Shown here: piece by piece, positions 57,317 through 64,000 of the stretch | Numbering within the stretch: the stretch's first letter is position 1 | Layout of the letters: every line of letters begins with the position of its first letter | Origin: Hawksworthiomyces lignivorus | Lineage: Eukaryota > Ascomycota > Sordariomycetes > Ophiostomatales > Ophiostomataceae | Assembly: GCA_002917075.1 (NCBI GenBank) | Contig: NTMA01000040.1 | Span: 248,001-312,000 of the forward strand | Direction: 5' to 3' | Length of the DNA stretch: 64,000 bases | Translations under genes and position numbers: made by a program | Notes under the pieces: generated by a model | The model's database searches: none | What the model saw: the letters and a program-made list of their open reading frames with translations, nothing else | Told to the model about the DNA's origin: nothing

Positions 57317-58552
57317 ATGTGCCAGACTAGGTCAGATCAGACCGGGTCTCGCCAGCAGGAGAAAAGGGGACTAGAAGCAGTTCTTGTTTACATACGAGTG
57401 GAGTGGATCCCTCTTCTCCTCCACTTCTACTTCCTTCTCCGGCTTTGGCCCCAGCCACGGGGATCTTCCCTGATATTTAATTGTGGTTATGCTGCGTATT
57501 TTTGCTTTTGTTGTTGTTTACTAGGCGCTCGAAACTGCATAGCGGACCCGCTCAATGACCCAATGGCAATTGGAACTACAGCTGTACGCTTGTGCGAGGT
57601 ACGAGGTACTGCAAGTACTCTATTGTTTGTAGCTACAAGTACAGATTATCAGCTTTTGTCTCTCGCGTTCGCGGTGGATTTTTCATGTGCTACCGCCATC
57701 CACCACGGATATTTTTGCTCTCTTTTTAACCTGGTTTCGAAGGCAGGGCTGTTCTGCGTAAGAAAATCCACAAACGGAGCTTGGAAGCGCAGGAGCTCAC
57801 CGCTTTGTTTGGGCTGCGATTTTAGTGAAGATACCCGAAGAAAGAAAGCAGAAAATTTTCCAGATATATGCCAAGGTAGCTCACAGTTGGCCACAGCTTC
57901 ACCACCCACTTTGTTTTTATTACCTGCTCAAGGTTGTATGCATGCGACAATCCATCCTGGTTGGCTGTCCAGACCCGGACTTACCGGCCGCTTCCCATTC
58001 GATTTGGCCTCGAGGGTCTGTTGCGAAGCTGCAGAAGCTGCGTCGAGCCAGCTGAAAAAGAGGCAGAAAAGACAAGACGCGGCTTGTTATTGGTACAGTG
58101 TTACGGAGTATATACTAACGGTATACACTGTATTCTCCAAATATACTTTGCCGTGCCGCGTACGAGAAAAAGTGCTCTTGTCTATTTCTTTTTCTGCACT
58201 GGCCCACATACATAGTTCGTGGAGTATCTCCCAGGAGCCAGCACACAGATGTTCTAATACGACACAGCCATCTCTAAGAAAACAGGCCTCCCGCTGCCTT
58301 CTCCATTTCACAGCGAATTTCGCTTTTGCTAGCTTCGATATACGTTGCCACAGTGAACTATCCATGCGAAACACAATATTGAGAGCTTTAGACACCTTTG
58401 CATGTATTTCCTGGCGTACTACGGAGGATCAGCACCAGAGCTGTCTCACGCGTCCGCCAATAACAAGAGGGTCTCCGCAAGCTGCAGCAGCTGCACCTCC
58501 TTCTTTCTTTAACTCGATCGTGGAGTCTTGTCATTGGGCCAACAAAATATGA
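57317..58552 (+). CDS. Orphan 411-codon ORF
   Basis: An ATG-started frame of 411 codons without a stop, divergent from HEX1. I recognise no domain. The product is rich in Cys, Ser, Phe, Leu and aromatic residues, with a hydrophobic stretch near residues 31-44 (WIPLLLHFYFLLRLW) and another, Cys-rich, at about 58-70 (YAAYFCFCCCLL). Basic clusters such as LKKRQKRQD occur later. Base composition resembles intergenic DNA rather than its gene neighbours, and a TACGGAGTA motif lies inside (58102-58110). A frame this long is very improbable by chance, yet codon use is not gene-like. It may be a young gene, a long leader or non-coding RNA that happens to be open, or a coincidence. Confidence 0.28.
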   Translation: MCQTRSDQTGSRQQEKRGLEAVLVYIRVEWIPLLLHFYFLLRLWPQPRGSSLIFNCGYAAYFCFCCCLLGARNCIADPLNDPMAIGTTAVRLCEVRGTASTLLFVATSTDYQLLSLAFAVDFSCATAIHHGYFCSLFNLVSKAGLFCVRKSTNGAWKRRSSPLCLGCDFSEDTRRKKAENFPDICQGSSQLATASPPTLFLLPAQGCMHATIHPGWLSRPGLTGRFPFDLASRVCCEAAEAASSQLKKRQKRQDAACYWYSVTEYILTVYTVFSKYTLPCRVREKVLLSISFSALAHIHSSWSISQEPAHRCSNTTQPSLRKQASRCLLHFTANFAFASFDIRCHSELSMRNTILRALDTFACISWRTTEDQHQSCLTRPPITRGSPQAAAAAPPSFFNSIVESCHWANKI

Positions 58553-59773
58553 GTTCACAGGATTTGTGCGCACGCGTCGGCTATTCCCAACTAGGATCAA
58601 GGAGAGATACGATAGATTCTGCAGGTGTGCTCAAAGTACTTCTCCACGAAGGGCGACACTTGGGGGAAATGGCGCTCGTCTGAGTTACTTTACACTGTAC
58701 GCATACGGAGTACAATATACAACCCCTTATTGGTGTATTAATCACGTTCAAGCTAGCTCAAAATCCTGGCCTCTTCTCCATCTCACGATCAATCGTTATT
58801 ATTATTGTGCAGCACTCCCACTCGGCCACATATCATACTTTCCGTCCCCTGTCTTCAAGTCTCATCTGCCAAGGTGCCGCGGTAAATTACTTGGGAGAAG
58901 TGTGGTGCTTCATTTCGAGTCTGATCCCATCAGCATATTGTTGCTATGACAACAATATAAACAGAGCGCGACGCGACCACACTAAATGACCCTGGTCGTG
59001 GTAGTGAGAAACGCGCTATGTATTTCTAATTGGGAGAGCGTTAGCCAATCACTCGAACAAGTTAGGGGATGCGGGCGCCAATTGGTCCGACGCAACGCGA
59101 GTACGCCTTACTATCACCTGACTGTTGAAACAGCTTCGTAAACAAATAATATTCCTGTTTAGGTAAGAGAACTTCCCATGTTGGGAGAACCTGTTCATCT
59201 GCGAAAAAAACATGCGAAATTGCAAAAGTCCCAGAGAACTAAGCGCCTATTAAGAAATACCGAGGTAATCACTTTTCATCGGCTCCGGCTTCTGATACAA
59301 GTCGTGGTGAAGAGACATCTGACGAAATGTCAGGAAGCTGAAGAGATCGGTGACCAAGAGAGCGGATCGCATATGAAAATCTATATATAGACATAAACTT
59401 CAAGAAACATAGATACTCCTCCAGTGGCATGTGCAGTAAACTCCTTGTCCCCCATATTAATAAGATAATCAAGGCAGCCTTCCTTATACATAGTTCCTAT
59501 CATGACACAAAATGATGAATAGACTGGCACAAGCTTGGAGTCCAAAACCTGACATTAGATGCATGATGAGATTATGAAGCAGCCCCAAAATTCGTAAAAC
59601 AAAAATATATACAATAGAAGGGAAACTAAACGTAGTTGCACTTAAGCGACTGCCTTGTAAGAAGGGTGGATGAGGCAAGCAGCCGCTTTCATACGTAGAC
59701 CGCTGCCACGTCTTGTGACAAAGAAGAGAATCAGAATCTAATCAAAGAACGACAAATACACCAGAAAAGACCG
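58553..59773. other. Intergenic region
   Basis: About 1.2 kb with no supported gene; one TACGGAGTA motif at 58704-58712. It separates the orphan ORF from the 3' end of the large regulator gene. Confidence 0.5.
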
Positions 59774-62700
59774 TCATGTATTACAATCCCACCCAAGCGG
59801 ATCAGAAAGTCCTAAATAGCGGCCAAACTCTATGATGAGGTTGTGCGGCACCAGCTGTCCTTGTTCCGATACTGGAGGGAAAACTGTGGACGAATGGTTT
59901 AAGGGGGGGACAGTATCAGACGTGGGAAACGAAGTGGTTGTGTCGAAGGGTATGTTTGGTTTGCCAGCAAGAGGCATGTAAGTAGGACCAAATGCTGTTG
60001 GAAGAGGTGAAGGCATAGGTGACATTGTTGGCGAAGCTGGGGACTGAAATGGCGACGCAAACGTCGAGGTTGGCAGACGGTGAGGGGTGTTCGGCGTCGG
60101 GAAAGATAGAAAAGACGAAGATGTAGTTGCAGTCGGCATACCAGTAGTTAGCTCAGGAACTGCCGAATATGGCGGGCAAAACAACGACAGTCCGGTGGTG
60201 GGGCCGGGCTGATTGGCCGCAAAAGACGAAAACGACGCCGTTTGAGTGTGGGTAGCAAAGGCGCTGAGGCGGGGTTTCAGCCTTGCCTGCATTACTCCAA
60301 GAACGCATCGAGCAGCCTTCAACAGTTCTGATGGCCCTGCTATATCATCAAAGGATTCCAGCGTGCCTTGAACAAGCTCCACCAACAAGGAGTCATCCAC
60401 GGCAGCTGCAACAGCGGGAATAACTCGAGACGCTGAAAATAGCAACAACAAGTAACGGCATTGTCTATACAGTTAGTTGATGTCAATTACTAGAAAGATA
60501 GGCACTGAAAGAGGATGGCGGGGGTTCATTGTACACTACTGCCGCTCCGAAGGCATTGGGAAGCAATAAAAAGCTGCCTTGAGCGTCATGATATGCATGG
60601 ATGGTCTTAATGAGACTGCGCACGATTTCGGATGTCTCAGTCATGACTGGTTGCTGCTGCTGTTGTGACGGTAACCATCCACGCAAAGCTCTCAGCGCTC
60701 TACCTTCCCAATATGCAAAACGCGCCCGTGCAATGACGATATTCTTGTTTGTAGATGGTAGTCTCGGCTGCAAGAATGTTCCCGTATCAGGCTGCAGCTC
60801 CAATTCCGATATCGTAAATTCGATATTGTGCATTGTTCCTCGTTCTTTTCTTGGTGAGTGAGCCCCCTGGTAGATGTGCTTAAGGTGATCCCGAAGAAAG
60901 ATTTGAGCTTTGAGGTTCATGTTCCTATTGAGAGTGTCTTGAGTACTACTAGCGGTGGCATGCTCCAATCCCTGGTCAGCCATTCTCGAATCCCCATCCT
61001 CAGTTATCTCGCCACCAGCTGAGCTCCAGGCATCCATATTTGGGCCTGGAACTACCGATTGGTAGCATAGTAACTGGGACGGTGGATAACCCAGGTCAGC
61101 GTTAAATTCTCTATGAACCACATTGCTACCAGTTAGCCATCATCCTCTTCAACGGTTTTAACAGAAAGCAGCATGGAGAACTTACGACTCTAGTTGAGCG
61201 TAAGTCCAGTAGAGAGCAATTAGTTGATGCTCATAATCCGTCAAAATATGCAGGCCATCTTGAGATTCTCTAGGAGCAAAATGCCGAGAATGGCTTATGA
61301 TACTGGACCTGTTCTTTTCACCAGATTGGAGCAGTAATGGCAAGATGACTGCGCTGGCATTGCTGATGTGAGTAGCAGCTTCTTGGATCCAGCCTATTTG
61401 ACCGCAGAATAGGGCTGCCAGGAGGTGAGCGCGTGCAAGATCTAATGTTGGCGTTGGTTTGGACAGAGATACAATCGTGGTGTCTTGTGAAGGTTGTCGC
61501 CGACAATTACCTTGGCTGTTTTCAGTACAGCTGTCTTCTTCGCTACGGTTGTATGAAATGTCTATCGTTTTGTCAGTTTGACTGTAATCTTCAGCATAAC
61601 TGATCTCCATACCCTCCTCCCGCTCTTCGCTACCCTGTCCCGCAATTCCTTCAAGAATACCCTTTGCGCGAGAATAGAATACAGGACCTGATGCGAAGAT
61701 GGTGCCGTCAAACTTAGCCCAGCATACGCTGCCTAGCGCAAAAACCAGAAGCTCTATGCTAAATTCAATTTGCGTCAGCATGTAGTCCCGACTTTTGCGA
61801 TCTATCAGCTGCGGTGATTCACAGCGGAAGAGGAATGTTGTGACAATGCTATTAAGGCGCTGTGGTGGTATAATTGGATAGATTGTCTGAATGTGCACGG
61901 AAAATTGTTCGACGCAATTCCCTAAAGCATGCGCATCAGGTGGATCAATCCACTGCTCTGGTATGAAAGATGCACAGGACCTTGGCTGCGGTGGTATGCT
62001 GGTAGCATTGCTGTATGGCGAATTTCTGGAACGCAAATACGCCTTTTTCCATGCTGGATCATCGTCTGTGCTTCGACTATGATATTGCTCGTTCTCGTTG
62101 TAACTGCTGGGGGTGCCTGCCTCAAAAAGAATATCGCGAATAACGTGAACAAATGGTAATTGGTTTAGTAGCTTCGTTACTGGCGCTGCACGGCCGTAGC
62201 ATAGCTGTTCTGTCTCACTTTCCCCATGGGCACCTCCCACGTTGTCTAGTTCCATTGCTAGTTGGTCTGTATCTCTTCTGCTATCAATGTTGCCGTCTCG
62301 TATGTCGAAAAGGGCTCTTTTACAGCTGCTCTCAGTATTTGTGTCCAGTAAGCCATGATGCCCAACTCCAGTAGTGATGTTGCTAGCCGTCATATGGCTG
62401 TGGGACGTATTCGAAGGATTGGATTCTGGGTTCCCAAGAGGTACCGTAGATCTCAATGAATTCACACTCTGCGGTTCTGCAAAACCAGAGGAAGCAATAG
62501 AGATGCTTATTGGATTATCTTGAATACCGCTGCTGTTATTAGTGTCAGTCAAGCTCGGTATTTTCAGTCTGCCCTGATTACTCTATTCTGCCTCTCATCA
62601 CCTGAGATGGCCATTCAAGCTGCTTTTCTTACTTGTGCTTTGGAGACAATTGTTTGGTATTTTCATAATTGGACATCCGTCGCCACAAGTTGTTGAGATC

Positions 62701-63858
62701 CTGTCGATACTTTATCAGGTTTAGTATGATGCGTGCAATCATAACGCCATGTTATGTTATATATATTTGTAAGCTTAAGAGAGGGGGTTGAAACGCTTAC
62801 CTTTTCCAAATATGAGGATGAAGTTTCTCGAGAGGTTGCAGTTGAATCTCCCATCCGTGGTGCTTCTAGACGAGATTCTGTCGAAAAGCCGTCCTTTGCT
62901 TTGAACCTGTCTTTAATACGTGAATTGGATACTGGCAGAAGAAAAGGTAAGTAGTTTGCAGATGGATGAGGAGGCTCCGGCATTGGAAAGCTTGCTGGTA
63001 AACCGGACCGAAATTGAGATTGTGTGTAAAAAGCTGGCGAAATAGGCGACGAACTCTCTAATAGGCCCTCATCAGAGGAGTGCAAGTAAGGTGACAAACC
63101 AATAGTTCTCAAGGCCGTACGAGAAGGACGTGAGTCTCTGGGCAAACTGGGCAAAGCTGTATGTAGATGTTTATGCAATGGTCGAGGAGTTTTAATTGCA
63201 TTAGAGGACGTTGAACTTGTACCAATTTGATTCTTGAACTGATATATCGTTCCCGGCAGTAGAGACGTCCGAGTAAACGCTGTCTCTTGTTTATGAGAGT
63301 TTGAAGCTGGTGGCGTGACGCTTTGCGAGTGCTTCTGGGGCATACTATGCAAACCGTGGTCATGCGTAAAATCCGGTTTCGGGAGTCTGAATGACGGATA
63401 AAGATGGTGATCTGGATGAGCAGAAATAGATGGCAGGGAAGAGGAACCTAAGGGGCTAACATGTTGTGGTATTTGTTCTGCCTGCTGGTGACCCCTATCT
63501 TTAAATTGTCGCTCTTCATACCTTCCCGGCGACCCTTTTTTGATTGGATACTGAATTCTCTGCTGCTCTTGAGAATGTTGCTCCGATTTCTCTGGTGCTG
63601 GGAGTCCTGGCTGTTGTCCGAACTGATATGTGCCATACGAATCGTAACCAACAGGATGTGCTTGGAAGGTTGAATTTAAACTTGATGGTTGTGTAGAAAG
63701 CATTGCGCTGTTTGGGAGATCAAAGGGCCCATCCGGCACTCTGTCTAAAACTGGAATATTAGTATTGTCACCAAAGTGGGCCATCTTTGGAAGTATGTCC
63801 AGCGACGAGGCTGTACGCCCAGCCAAGTCAAGAACGTCATAGGGCTTTGCTTTGGTCT
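59774..63858 (-). CDS. Fungal transcription-factor-domain protein, 5' end possibly outside window
   Basis: Exons 63858-62801, 62700-62633, 62580-61186, 61125-60491 and 60432-59774 are GT-AG and stay in phase. From the first in-frame ATG (63784, MAHFGDNTNIPVLD) this gives 1,246 residues. The fungal transcription-factor middle homology region lies in exons 3-4: CVEQFSVHIQTIYPIIPP, LLAALFCGQIGWIQEA, DYEHQLIALYWTYAQLES and the following Leu-Gly-Tyr-Pro-Pro-Ser segment. No Zn2Cys6 cluster is visible. The first exon seen starts at an acceptor (TCGTACAG, 63859) with two leading bases that need a partial codon upstream, and no ATG exists in 63861-64000 on this strand. The DNA-binding exon may therefore lie beyond the window. 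The long N-terminus is Ser/Pro/Gln/His-rich; the C-terminus is Ser/Thr/Pro-rich. Targets unknown. Confidence 0.75.
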
Positions 63859-64000
63859 CTGTACGAGAAGAAGAATGAGCAGATATCGATAAATAGGCAG
63901 TGAACTGTTGGATTTCGGCGAAATTTCCCGTATATAAACGAGATTTAGACCAAAGAAGATTGCCGATATGCAGAGGGGTGGAAAATACAGTGTTGAGTGA
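63859..64000 (-). other. Intron or 5' leader of the regulator gene at the window edge
   Basis: AT-rich and pyrimidine-rich on the minus strand, ending in TTCTCGTACAG, a good acceptor. No ATG on this strand. Either an intron from an upstream exon or an untranslated leader. Confidence 0.45.

Overview
The window is nuclear DNA of a filamentous ascomycete (Pezizomycotina). The evidence is the Woronin-body protein HEX1, the pH-signalling protein PalI/RIM9, short phase-consistent GT-AG introns of about 50-125 bp, fungal-type transcription factors, a nuclear-encoded complex I subunit, and C-to-T/G-to-A decay of a transposon that looks like RIP. The class cannot be fixed from the sequence alone. Gene density is about one gene per 3.5 kb, and several intergenic spaces exceed 2 kb.

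Layout. 1-13.3 kb: the 3' end of an RQC2/NEMF ribosome-quality-control gene, convergent with the gamma-COP gene (SEC21); an uncharacterised Gln/Ser/Pro-rich protein whose upstream frame is broken by a TAG; then palI. 13.3-20.4 kb: gene-poor, with a complete 2.65-kb Mutator-like element that has perfect 130-bp inverted repeats and an 8-bp target duplication but a dead transposase. 20.4-30 kb: a C2H2 + Zn2Cys6 transcription factor with a 3' frameshift, divergent from a complex I PSST subunit gene; a Ser-rich hypothetical protein; a pirin; a vacuolar PQ-loop transporter. 30-39.2 kb: a secreted S1/P1 nuclease, a secreted Asn/Gly/Ser-rich protein behind a long CT-rich leader, and a secreted Thr/Ser-rich protein with a poly-Thr microsatellite. 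41-51 kb: molybdopterin synthase large subunit, an RRM + RanBP2-zinc-finger protein, a mitochondrial HAD-IIA hydrolase and a large poly-Gln coiled-coil protein. 55-64 kb: HEX1, a 411-codon orphan reading frame, and a large fungal transcription-factor-domain protein that reaches the window edge.

The genes do not form an operon-like or biosynthetic cluster; they are mostly housekeeping and cell-biology genes: vesicle coat, RQC, complex I, molybdenum cofactor, vacuolar export, pH sensing and septal plugging. I found no clear new multi-gene system. The most unusual signals are the HEX1 locus (a long open frame without an AUG upstream of the usual start, plus a non-canonical C-terminal tripeptide), the decayed MULE with pristine ends, the orphan ORF beside HEX1, and a strongly over-represented TACGGAGTA motif. 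All exon boundaries are my own splice-site readings checked for phase, not transcript evidence.
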